DNA from: Anaerolineae bacterium
GTDB taxonomy: Bacteria > Chloroflexota > Anaerolineae > Aggregatilineales > Phototrophicaceae
DNA: 64,000 nucleotides
Assembly (NCBI GenBank): GCA_022823165.1
Contig: JAJDXR010000044.1
Span: forward strand, 23,854-87,853
Direction of reading: 5' to 3'
Notes under the pieces: generated by a model
Told to the model about the DNA's origin: nothing
What the model saw: only the letters and a program-made list of their open reading frames with translations
Database searches by the model: none
Part shown: positions 17,621-26,321 of the stretch, one piece after another
How positions within the stretch are numbered: position 1 is the first letter of the stretch
Layout: every line of letters begins with the position of its first letter
Made by a program: the position numbers and the translations under genes

Positions 17621-19531
17621 CTAAGCCTCGACCGTGAACGCCGCGATGGGCAAGATCGTTCCAACTTCGCTCGTGGACAGGTCCTGGCCGGTGACCTTCG
17701 CGCTGGCATGATGCCGGTCGTACACGGTGACAACGACTCTGTAATCGCCAGGATCGAGGTCAGCCGCCGAAAGCTCGACGACGTACCATTTCAGCACTTC
17801 ATGGTAGAGATGGCGGTCTGGCGCCTGCGCTACATTCCGCCAATCGGCCGTGATGATCTGTATTGAGACGTTGTATTGCTGGAGCAGCGCTTCATCGTCC
17901 ACTTCCCAGCCCGTCACAACGCGAATGGCGCCGTCTTCGCCGCCCATCTCGGCATATTTGTCGACGATTCGTATGCCATTTTCGTAATGTATCGGCTGGT
18001 ATTCGTGGTCGCAGGCAAGCGGTCTGTTGACATAACGCTGGACGAATAGATCAGTAGTGTCGATGACGACGCCGCAAGCCCGGTAGGCAGGCAGCAAGTA
18101 GTCTTCGACGAGCGCCAGATTCCCGGGCGGCGACATCGGATTGTAGGTGAGCAAGAGGTAAGGATGATCGTCAAGCCTTTGCGGCATGTCGGCCGCCAGA
18201 GCTTCCGCATCGTAGGAGGACGGCAGGAACACGCCGTCGAGACCCAGGAGCGTCTCCATATAATAGTCTGCGGTGGATTTGACGCGCTTACCTCGCCAAT
18301 TGACAAAATCGGTTGCGGTGAAACCGACCACGAAGTCCTGCGCCTGAGCCTTGTCTTTCAGCGCTTCGACATAGTCGGCAAGCGGCGGATAAGCGTTGAC
18401 GATCGCCACAGTGCCTTGGTGATCCAGATAGTCGTCGGCGCGCCGCAGGGCAAAGCCCGATACCAGATAGGCCGTCAGCAACAGTGGCGCAATCCAGCGC
18501 GGCTTTAAGCAGGCCAAGCCGAAACCTATCACCATGATCCACATCGTCCAGGATACAAAAAAGTAACGCGAGCGGCGCAAGGGAATCAGCCCAACCGCTT
18601 CGTTGGTGATTAGCAAGCTGCCCAAGACAGCAATCCCCAGCCACAAAAAGGGGAATACGCGCCGAAAGGCGTCGCGTCGGCGCAAGCCAAACAGGGCGGC
18701 GGACAGAACGATGAGCAAGACAATCCAGTTGTCGTTGCTAAGCAATCGGATGAATATGTCTATGGCTTGCGCCAGCGTGATGGCGTCAGAGGCCGTATCA
18801 AACTTCGTCAACAAACCATGCAAGGTAACCGGCAACCAGGGCAAAAAGAGCAGACCAGCGAAAATCATGGCGAGCGCCACTTGAATCCAAAGCTGGCGCG
18901 GTCTTACAAAAAGCAGATGATAGCTGCCCAGAGCTATAAGAAAGAAAATTGAGAATGGTTGTGTATAGAGCAAGGCTGCCGCGCCAGCCGACAATGCCGC
19001 CCAATGAAACCAGCGTCCGCCCTGCCCTCTTCGAATGAGGAAAAAGTAATGCCAGGCCAGCGCCATGACCAACATGAACTGCAGGGAATACATACGTATT
19101 TCGTGCAGGTAATCCAGCCAAAAGACATTCAAAGCGATATAGGCTGCAGCCCAGAGACCGGTCCATTTGTCAATGAAGTCCGCCCCCAGGCGAAAAGTCC
19201 AGGCAAGAGCCAGCAGACCAAAATAAAGCGGCAAGCAGCGCAGTACAACATGATGCCAGCCAACCAGCGCCGCCCACCCGGCGACCAGCTCAAAGAATAA
19301 CGGCGTGTGCTTGGGGCTATGATCGCGCACTGACTCCAAGACATCAATCGGTGAAAAGGGACCGGTAACTCCGCCGGCATGGCTGATTGAGGTCAGCTCG
19401 TCGTACCAGATCAAATCAGCGCTCAAACCCGGCGCCGTCATGAAGGTTACCAGCAGCAGCAACGCCAGCATCAAGGTCCGCGGCGGCGAAATGTATAATT
19501 TTACCTGCTCGATTTTCGGGCGATTGTCCAT
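17621..19531 (-). CDS. GT39/ArnT-like membrane glycosyltransferase with C-terminal beta domain (paralogue 2)
   Basis: 636 residues. An N-terminal hydrophobic domain with about 10 or more membrane segments carries the Asp-Glu pair in the first extracytoplasmic loop (LIWYDELTSISHAGG), the hallmark of polyprenyl-phosphate-sugar-using GT-C enzymes. A soluble C-terminal portion of about 250 residues follows, ending with a segment (NGIRIVDKYAEM... to GDYRVVVTVYDR) shared with the gene upstream. The pair are tandem duplicates, translated from one message, 3 nt apart. Acceptor unknown. Confidence 0.8.
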   Translation of the reverse strand: MDNRPKIEQVKLYISPPRTLMLALLLLVTFMTAPGLSADLIWYDELTSISHAGGVTGPFSPIDVLESVRDHSPKHTPLFFELVAGWAALVGWHHVVLRCLPLYFGLLALAWTFRLGADFIDKWTGLWAAAYIALNVFWLDYLHEIRMYSLQFMLVMALAWHYFFLIRRGQGGRWFHWAALSAGAAALLYTQPFSIFFLIALGSYHLLFVRPRQLWIQVALAMIFAGLLFLPWLPVTLHGLLTKFDTASDAITLAQAIDIFIRLLSNDNWIVLLIVLSAALFGLRRRDAFRRVFPFLWLGIAVLGSLLITNEAVGLIPLRRSRYFFVSWTMWIMVIGFGLACLKPRWIAPLLLTAYLVSGFALRRADDYLDHQGTVAIVNAYPPLADYVEALKDKAQAQDFVVGFTATDFVNWRGKRVKSTADYYMETLLGLDGVFLPSSYDAEALAADMPQRLDDHPYLLLTYNPMSPPGNLALVEDYLLPAYRACGVVIDTTDLFVQRYVNRPLACDHEYQPIHYENGIRIVDKYAEMGGEDGAIRVVTGWEVDDEALLQQYNVSIQIITADWRNVAQAPDRHLYHEVLKWYVVELSAADLDPGDYRVVVTVYDRHHASAKVTGQDLSTSEVGTILPIAAFTVEA

Positions 19532-19534
19532 GAG

Positions 19535-21448
19535 CTAGCCAGCGATTGTAAAAGAGAGCGCCGAAAATACGTCGCCGGTGGAAGCGCTGAGCAAATCTGT
19601 GCCCGCTACCCTTTGAAGATTTTCGCGGTCGTATAGGATGACCATGACGTTGTAATCCCCGGCCGGTAAATCGGCGGTAGAAAGTTCTACCAGGTACCAA
19701 GTCAGAACATCGTTGTACAAATGCCGATCAGGCGCTTGACTTACGCTGCGCCAATCTGTCGTAATTATCTGAATCGAGACGTTGTATTCGTCGAGTTGTC
19801 GTTCATCGGCAACTTCCCAGCCGGTAAGCACGCGAATCGACTGCTGCTGACGATCGAAGTCGGCGAATCTGTCGATAATTCTGATGCCATTGTCATAGGC
19901 AATCGATCGGCGTTGACGGCCACATTCGAGACTGTGGTAAGCATAACGCCTGGCGTAAATTGCGCCCGAATCTACCACCACTTCGCAGGGCCTATACTGC
20001 GCATCCAGCAGCGCCTGCACTTCATTAAAATTCGCGGGCAAGTCTTGCGGTTCGTAGACAAACGTCAAATAGGGGTAGTGGCCCAGGCGCCGGTTGAACT
20101 CATGGCGCAGTTCGCTGCCTTGGAGTTCGGCGCCAATAAATGCGCCATGCGCCCCGAGCAGAACTTTGGAATAGTAGTCAACCGTGCTGAGACCGAATCG
20201 CAAACCGGAATTCAAGAATGAGGCTTGTGTGAAGCCCAACAAGGCTTCATGGGGGCGGACCTTGGACTTTAGCGCGTCGGCGAAGCGATGCAAGGGCGGG
20301 TGCGGCACGAGCAAGGAATGATGCCCGGCATAGGTCCAATGCTCCGCTTGCCGATAGATGCCGTAGCCGCCGGCCATCCACAGGACCACAAACACGCTCG
20401 CCGTCAGCCGCCATTGGGGAATTGCAGCGATAAAATGCGCCGACAGCAGGATGGCGAGAGCCAGCGCCACCAAAAAATAGCGCAGCCGCCTCGTCGACAC
20501 AAATGGATCAAGCGCGTGGAACAGCAGCAGCGACAGCGTCACCGTAGCGAAGATCAATAGCAGCCGCCATATTGCCGAGGACCGCTGCCGCCAAAGCGTC
20601 CACCCGGCTGCAGCAATCACAGCCAGCCACAAGAGATCGACGCCGTTTGCCGTAACGTGAGCCAGCAAGGGAACAACATCCAAGGCGGACAGCGCCTCTG
20701 CTTGTACCGAACGGCTATCAGTCGCCTCTGAAACGCCGGCCAGGATCAACGGAAGGTAGGGCAGAAACATGAAGACTCCCGCCGCCCAGGTACTGACCAC
20801 AATCCACCAATTGCGATCCTTGGCCACTGTCAGCAAATGATGAGCGCCCAGACCCAACAGAACAAAGGGGGAAAAGGGATGCGTATAGAGCAATGCGCCG
20901 GTTACCGCAGCAAAGCTGACCCAGGCGAGCGCGCCCGTCTTTTTGCCCACTGCCAGCCGCCAATACTGCCATATATGGATGATGCTCAGCAGCAGCCAGA
21001 GGCTGTAATTGCGCAACTCGTGAAAATAGATGACGACGATGGCGTTGCTTGCGAAAAGCGCGGCCGCCAGCCAGCCCGTTTTACGATCAAAGACCTCGGC
21101 GCCTAACCGGTACAGGCAGGCGATGGACAAGACGCCAAATAGCAGCGAGGCATAGCGCAGGGGCGCCTGCGACCAGCCCACCCATTGCGCCCAAGCCGCC
21201 CCGACGATGTAGTACAATGGCACATGGTCGGGTATATGCTGGCTGATTTCGGCGACGATTTTCTCGACGCTGTAGGGAGGGTCTTCCGCCCCCATGGCGG
21301 CAACCGAGGCCATTTCGTCGACCCAAAGTATGTCCGCGTTAAGCTGAGCGGCGCCCAAGGCAAAGCCCAGAAGCAGGACAGCCACCATCGCGGCGAGATA
21401 AAATCCGCCCGGTCGAGTGACGCTCCGCCTCTTAGCCATGTAGCGCAT
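19535..21448 (-). CDS. GT39/ArnT-like membrane glycosyltransferase with C-terminal beta domain (paralogue 1)
   Basis: 637 residues, tandem paralogue of the gene at 17621-19531. First loop ADILWVDEMASVAAMG carries the Asp-Glu pair, followed by many membrane helices and a C-terminal extracytoplasmic domain with NGIRIIDRFADF, LTGWEVADE and YNVSIQIIT. The ATG at 21448 (or 21439) overlaps the end of the upstream acetyltransferase gene, so the operon is translationally coupled. GT-C enzymes transfer a sugar from a polyprenyl-phosphate donor to protein or lipid outside the membrane. Confidence 0.8.
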   Translation of the reverse strand: MRYMAKRRSVTRPGGFYLAAMVAVLLLGFALGAAQLNADILWVDEMASVAAMGAEDPPYSVEKIVAEISQHIPDHVPLYYIVGAAWAQWVGWSQAPLRYASLLFGVLSIACLYRLGAEVFDRKTGWLAAALFASNAIVVIYFHELRNYSLWLLLSIIHIWQYWRLAVGKKTGALAWVSFAAVTGALLYTHPFSPFVLLGLGAHHLLTVAKDRNWWIVVSTWAAGVFMFLPYLPLILAGVSEATDSRSVQAEALSALDVVPLLAHVTANGVDLLWLAVIAAAGWTLWRQRSSAIWRLLLIFATVTLSLLLFHALDPFVSTRRLRYFLVALALAILLSAHFIAAIPQWRLTASVFVVLWMAGGYGIYRQAEHWTYAGHHSLLVPHPPLHRFADALKSKVRPHEALLGFTQASFLNSGLRFGLSTVDYYSKVLLGAHGAFIGAELQGSELRHEFNRRLGHYPYLTFVYEPQDLPANFNEVQALLDAQYRPCEVVVDSGAIYARRYAYHSLECGRQRRSIAYDNGIRIIDRFADFDRQQQSIRVLTGWEVADERQLDEYNVSIQIITTDWRSVSQAPDRHLYNDVLTWYLVELSTADLPAGDYNVMVILYDRENLQRVAGTDLLSASTGDVFSALSFTIAG

Positions 21449-22001
21449 GAAATTCCGGCTTCAAGATTCCAAACTGCCAAAGGCTCTGATAAGCGCCCCG
21501 CTTGTAGACGCGATCGCGCCATATCCCTTCCAGGCTAAAGCCCGCCTTCTTGAGCAACGCTGCGGAGGCTGCGTTCCCCTCGACTACATCCGCCTCAACA
21601 CGATGGACAGCGAGCCTGTCGAAGCAGAAACCCAGCACAGCGCGGACGGCTTCAGACATGATGCCTTGACGCCAATAATCCGAATGCAGTTCGTAGCCGA
21701 TCTCCACGCGATGATGGCGTCTGTCGAAGAGGTGAAAACCGCAGGACCCGATCATAGCTTTGCTCGGCTTAAGCGTCAGCGCCCAGCGAATCCCGGATCC
21801 TTCCACGAATATGCCATCAGCCCACTCGATAATCTCGCGTCCCATATCTTCTTGCGGCAGGTCTTCAAAATCAATTAGATAGTCGATCACACCCGGACTG
21901 CGCCAAACCGCCATCCAGTCGCCGAGATCGCCAGCGCTGACAGGCCTGAGTCTGAGCCGCTCAGTCTCAATCACCGGCGCCTCATGAAATTGAAATTTCA
22001 C
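21432..22001 (-). CDS. GNAT-family N-acetyltransferase (RimJ/RimL type)
   Basis: 189 residues. Starts with the RimJ-like ETERLRLRPVSAGDL and has the acetyl-CoA region VEIGYELHSDYWRQGIMSEAVRAVL plus NAASAALLKKAGF near the end. First gene of the minus-strand operon whose next members are the two membrane glycosyltransferases. Its substrate is not evident; a role in sugar modification is possible from context only. Confidence 0.87.
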   Translation of the reverse strand: MKFQFHEAPVIETERLRLRPVSAGDLGDWMAVWRSPGVIDYLIDFEDLPQEDMGREIIEWADGIFVEGSGIRWALTLKPSKAMIGSCGFHLFDRRHHRVEIGYELHSDYWRQGIMSEAVRAVLGFCFDRLAVHRVEADVVEGNAASAALLKKAGFSLEGIWRDRVYKRGAYQSLWQFGILKPEFHALHG

Positions 22002-22095
22002 CGGCTAGCCCTCACTCTTGATTGCCGCAATTATTGGCCGCGCCACCCATATCACAGCTTGTTTTACTTCAATTCGGTGTTCACGGGCCATCGCA

Positions 22096-24117
22096 CTATA
22101 GTTGTTCCGCCACAATTTCGGCGATATCGACAACTTGCGGGCCGCCGCCTGTCTCGTTTCTGGCATCGTCCAGCATACGCATGCAGAATGGGCAGCCGAC
22201 CGCCAGCGCTTCAGCGCCGGTAGCGGCCGCCTCATGGAAACGTTCCAGGCTGACTTTTCCAGCGCCCGGCTCCTCTTCTTTCCAGAATTGCGCGCCGCCC
22301 GCGCCGCAACAGAAGGAGTTCTTGCGATTGCGCGGCATCTCAAGCAAGGAAGCGCCAGCCGACTTCAGCGCTGCGCGTGGCGCTGCCGCCACGTCATTGT
22401 GCCGCGCCAGGTAACAGGGATCGTGAAAAGTCACGTTGCTCCAGCGCGACGCGCTCGCGCTCTCCGGCAGTTTACCCTGCGCAATCAAGTCCGCGATCAA
22501 TTCACTGTGGTGCACTACCTCATAGTTACCGCCAAATGCGCCGTACTCCTTGGCGATATTGTGCAGACAGTGCGGGCAGGTCACCACGATTCGCTTGGGA
22601 TTGATTTCATCCAAAGTCTCGACATTGGCGGCGGCCAGCTCAAAGTACAGATACTCATTGCCGGCCCGGCGCGCCACATCACCCGTGCAGCGCTCATCGT
22701 CGCCGAGGATGGCGAAATTCACCTCAGCGGCGCGCAGCAACTTGACCAGCGCCCTGGCCGTACGCTGCGCCAGCGGATCGTAACTGACCGCGCAGCCTGT
22801 CCAATAGAGCAAGTCAAAGCCGGGGTTCTCGGCTGCGGTCGGCACGGGGAAGTCCAGTCCATCGGTCCAGGCGCGACGCGATTCGGCGATTTGCCAGGGA
22901 TTGCCTTGACGTTCCATGCCGTTAAAGGCGCCCTGCAACTCTTGAGGGAACTCGCTCTGCATCAGCACCGCGTCACGCCGGATATCCAGAATATCGAACA
23001 TGGGCTCATTGCCGACCGGGCAGATGTCAATGCAGGCGCCACAGGCAGTGCAAGCCCATAGCGCCGAGTCGCTGAGCAGAGTGCCGGCCAGCGACCATTC
23101 CGATTCTTTGCCCGCGGCCAGCGACTCCCAATGGTCTTTGATGTGAAATCGTTTGTTGACCTCCAGCGCGGCGGGCGAAAGCGCTTTGCCGGTCACATAA
23201 GCCGGGCAGACATCTTGACAGCGATTGCACATGATACAAGCGAAGCCGTCCAGGATCTGAGTCTGATGCAAGTCTTCAAGCCGAGCCGCGCCAAATTGCT
23301 CGATCGCATCGTCCTCGAAATCGAGCGGAGCCAGCGCGCCCAGCGAAGTCCGCCGCGGGCGCGTCAAAAAATTGAGCGGCGCCATAAATAGATGGGCGTG
23401 TTTGCTCTGCGGAAAATAAGGCAGAAACAGCAGGATTCCGCCCAGAGCGATCCACCAGAAGCCATGTCGCAGCGCCGCCAGCGCAGCGGCATTCAGGTCA
23501 GTCCATAAAACTGACGCTGCTGAAGCAAAGGGCATGTAGCTGTCGTAGCCCGACTGCGCCACGGCGACTGACTCCCCCATGAAGCGCGCGCCCACGTGCA
23601 GCAGAATGAATACAGCGACGATCAGCGAGTCTACTTTGACCGCGTCCGCCCCAACCCGCGGATGCAACAGGACATTGTCATGAAATTGCAGCTCGGCTTT
23701 GTTGGGCAGCAGCAAGCGCCGCAGCAGAAAATATCCGATGCCCAACAGCACCACCAGACTGAATACATCGCTGAGCAGGCGAAAGCCCTCGTAAATCGCG
23801 CCCGCTGACTTCAGCTGATGCTCGAAGCCCGGCGCGAAGCCAATCAGAAGATCAACCGCGTTCACCAGGAAATACCAGCTGAAACCCAATACGACGCCCC
23901 AGTGAATCAGGCTGGTCAAGGGCCGCGTCTTCAGCGTGGTTCGCTGGCTCAAATAAACGCTGAGCGCCGTGAATGCCCGCTGCGCAAGTCCGTTGAATTC
24001 CAACTGGCCCTGGCCGCGCCCTATGATCAGAAACATCTCTTTGAAGCCGGCATAACTCGCGCCCAAAGCGAAGAGCGCCAGCATAACAAACAGCGCCTTT
24101 TCAAAGACAGTTAGCAT
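22096..24117 (-). CDS. Membrane-bound Fe-S oxidoreductase (HdrD/GlpC-like, two 4Fe-4S and two CCG domains)
   Basis: About 673 residues from ATG 24117. The N-terminal third has several membrane helices similar in layout to NarI-type haem b subunits, with candidate His ligands. Then come two ferredoxin-like clusters, CIMCNRCQDVCP and CTACGACIDICP, and two cysteine-rich CCG domains: TGCAVSYD...CPHCLHN and HDPCYLARHND...FCCGAGG...GCPFC. This architecture is used to pass electrons between the quinone pool and a soluble partner such as ETF or a dehydrogenase. No partner gene is adjacent, so the donor is unknown. Confidence 0.85.
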   Translation of the reverse strand: MLTVFEKALFVMLALFALGASYAGFKEMFLIIGRGQGQLEFNGLAQRAFTALSVYLSQRTTLKTRPLTSLIHWGVVLGFSWYFLVNAVDLLIGFAPGFEHQLKSAGAIYEGFRLLSDVFSLVVLLGIGYFLLRRLLLPNKAELQFHDNVLLHPRVGADAVKVDSLIVAVFILLHVGARFMGESVAVAQSGYDSYMPFASAASVLWTDLNAAALAALRHGFWWIALGGILLFLPYFPQSKHAHLFMAPLNFLTRPRRTSLGALAPLDFEDDAIEQFGAARLEDLHQTQILDGFACIMCNRCQDVCPAYVTGKALSPAALEVNKRFHIKDHWESLAAGKESEWSLAGTLLSDSALWACTACGACIDICPVGNEPMFDILDIRRDAVLMQSEFPQELQGAFNGMERQGNPWQIAESRRAWTDGLDFPVPTAAENPGFDLLYWTGCAVSYDPLAQRTARALVKLLRAAEVNFAILGDDERCTGDVARRAGNEYLYFELAAANVETLDEINPKRIVVTCPHCLHNIAKEYGAFGGNYEVVHHSELIADLIAQGKLPESASASRWSNVTFHDPCYLARHNDVAAAPRAALKSAGASLLEMPRNRKNSFCCGAGGAQFWKEEEPGAGKVSLERFHEAAATGAEALAVGCPFCMRMLDDARNETGGGPQVVDIAEIVAEQL

Positions 24118-24336
24118 AGACCTGGGCTTTCCTAAGGCCTGAGAAAGGCCTGCGGTCGCGCGCGAATTCAGTGTACCATCAGGTCTATTATTCACCAATT
24201 AGCCGGCGTCGTCTTAGGCGCAATCACCCACGCAAGCGCATGATCGGCGCGAGCAATCGCCCTACCCAAGGTTGCAGAAGCGCAGGCCTTCTGTAGAATG
24301 ACTGCGGACAGGCAGGCAAATTCAGGAGCGGCAACC

Positions 24337-24933
24337 ATGATTGACTTCTCAGCCATGCGTGATGGCGACGTGAGTTTCATCGATTATGCGGCGCAGGCCA
24401 ATATCGGCCCGGCCGCGTTGAAAGCGCTCAGCGACGAGAGTATCGACTACTTGCTGGGGCAAATCGACGGTTTGACTGACGCCGATATCGTCTTCACACC
24501 GGCAGATCCCGACGCCGACGATCCCTTTGCCGTTGAAGGCGAGGAAAGCATCGGCTGGAACTTCGGCCACCTTATCGCTCATGTAACCGCCAGCTCCGAA
24601 GAAGGCGCCGCCTTGAGCTCGCTCCTGGCGCGCGGCGTCCCGGCTTCCGAACGCCCGCGTTATGAGACGCCCTGGCGCGATATCAGGACCGTCGCCCAGG
24701 TGCGTCAGCGGCTGGAAGAGAGCCGGCGCATGCGCAAGGCCTACCTGGAAACCTGGCCCGATACGCCGCTGCTTGATGTGCTGCGCGTGGTATCGGAGCG
24801 CTTCACCGCCAAATTCGGCCACATGAATGCGCCCGCCGCCTTTCTTTTCGCCCTGTCGCATGAAGTCGGCCATTACGAACAAATCGAAGAAGTCAAGCGG
24901 CAAGCGCTGGCCGCCCGCGCGACAGCCGGCTGA
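24337..24933 (+). CDS. DinB-like domain protein
   Basis: 198 residues from ATG 24337, preceded by CAGGAGCGG. A four-helix-bundle type protein: SIGWNFGHLIAHVTASSEEGAAL carries the first His region and ALSHEVGHYEQIEE the C-terminal one, consistent with the DinB/DfsB metal-binding superfamily. Such proteins are often thiol-dependent or stress-linked enzymes with unknown substrates. It is transcribed away from the Fe-S oxidoreductase gene, and hisS follows. Confidence 0.72.
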   Translation: MIDFSAMRDGDVSFIDYAAQANIGPAALKALSDESIDYLLGQIDGLTDADIVFTPADPDADDPFAVEGEESIGWNFGHLIAHVTASSEEGAALSSLLARGVPASERPRYETPWRDIRTVAQVRQRLEESRRMRKAYLETWPDTPLLDVLRVVSERFTAKFGHMNAPAAFLFALSHEVGHYEQIEEVKRQALAARATAG

Positions 24934-24989
24934 CTGCCCGACTCAAGTCAATGCCAGACTGAATATCGGCGACTGATTCCGGAGACGCG

Positions 24990-26321
24990 ATGAGCAAATC
25001 TGTCACTCCACGCACACCCAAGGGCTTCCGAGACTTTTTGCCCGAAACCATGCTGCGGCGGAATTATGTGCTTGATAGCATTACGGAGGAATTTCATCGC
25101 TTTGGCTTCGAGCCTATCGGCACTCCTATCCTCGAATTGCAAGAAACTCTGTTCGGCAAATATGGCGAAGACGCCGAACAACTGATCTTCTCCGCCCAGC
25201 ATGGGCGCAGCACGCGCGAGCCTTTGGCCATGCGCTATGATCTGACAGTCCCATTGGCGCGCCTGGTCGGTCAATACGAGAATCAGTTGAACTTCCCCTT
25301 CAAGCGCTATCATATCGCGCCGGTTTTCCGCGGCGAGCGTCCGCAACGGGGGCGCTACCGCGAGTTCTGGCAGTGCGACGCCGATATCGTCGGCGTCCCC
25401 GGCATGAGCGCCGATGCTGAAATCATCAGCCTGACGCAGCGTATCCTGAGCCGGCTCGGTTTCCCGCAATTTCTTATCAAAATAAACCATCGCAAATTAC
25501 TGGCCGCCATCGGCGAATTCTCGGGCCTGCCCCGGGCGCAACTGCCCGATCTCTACCGCAGCGTCGATAAATTTGACAAGATCGGCGCGGAGGGCGTTGG
25601 GCGCGAGCTGACCGAGCGCGGCATCGCCGCCGATGCCGTCAGCCGTATGCTGGACCTGATTCAGGCGAAAGAACAAGGCGCGGGAAGCCTGGATCTCATT
25701 GCCGACGCCATCGGCGGCAAAGACAACGGCGTCGATGAATTGCGCGAACTGGCTGCGCTGCTGACCGAGTCGAATGTCCCGTCGGCCTGCTACGACTTCG
25801 ATTTCACCATGGCGCGCGGCCTCGGTTATTACACCGGCCCTATCTTTGAAACAGTGATCTCCCAGCCGAATCTGGGCAGCATTACCGGCGGCGGACGCTA
25901 CGATAACTTAATCGGCCTGTTTCGCCGACAAAGCCTGCCTACCACCGGCGTCTCATTCGGCATTGAGCGCATCATTGATCTGATGGACGAACTCAAGCTC
26001 TACCCCGATTGCGTCGGCGGCACACTGGTAGAGGTGCTGGTGACCGTATTTACTCAGGACACGCGCGGCGTCTCAATGCGGATCGCGGATCGTTTGCGTC
26101 AGGCTGGCGTCAATACCGAGCTCTATCTGCCGGCGCGCAAGCTGAGCCGGCAATTTCAGTATGCCGACAAGAAGCGCATTCCCGTTGTGGCTATCGCGGG
26201 TCCCGACGAGCTCGAGTCTGGTGTGATCAAGCTGCGGCGCCTGGCTGACGGCAAGGAAACGACTGCTCCTTTGGCTGACGCCGTTGCTGCCGCGCGGCAG
26301 CTGCTATCGCTGTCTCCATGA
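24990..26321 (+). CDS. hisS: Histidyl-tRNA synthetase
   Basis: Class II synthetase charging tRNA-His. 443 residues. Opens RTPKGFRDFLPE; motif 2 RYHIAPVFRGERPQRGRYREFWQCDADIVG, the histidine-binding stretches ARGLGYYTGPIFE and SITGGGRYDNLIG, motif 3 TGVSFGIERI and a C-terminal anticodon-binding domain from about residue 340. The presence of the anticodon domain and full motifs argues against HisZ. Its stop overlaps the ATG of malQ. Confidence 0.93.
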   Translation: MSKSVTPRTPKGFRDFLPETMLRRNYVLDSITEEFHRFGFEPIGTPILELQETLFGKYGEDAEQLIFSAQHGRSTREPLAMRYDLTVPLARLVGQYENQLNFPFKRYHIAPVFRGERPQRGRYREFWQCDADIVGVPGMSADAEIISLTQRILSRLGFPQFLIKINHRKLLAAIGEFSGLPRAQLPDLYRSVDKFDKIGAEGVGRELTERGIAADAVSRMLDLIQAKEQGAGSLDLIADAIGGKDNGVDELRELAALLTESNVPSACYDFDFTMARGLGYYTGPIFETVISQPNLGSITGGGRYDNLIGLFRRQSLPTTGVSFGIERIIDLMDELKLYPDCVGGTLVEVLVTVFTQDTRGVSMRIADRLRQAGVNTELYLPARKLSRQFQYADKKRIPVVAIAGPDELESGVIKLRRLADGKETTAPLADAVAAARQLLSLSP

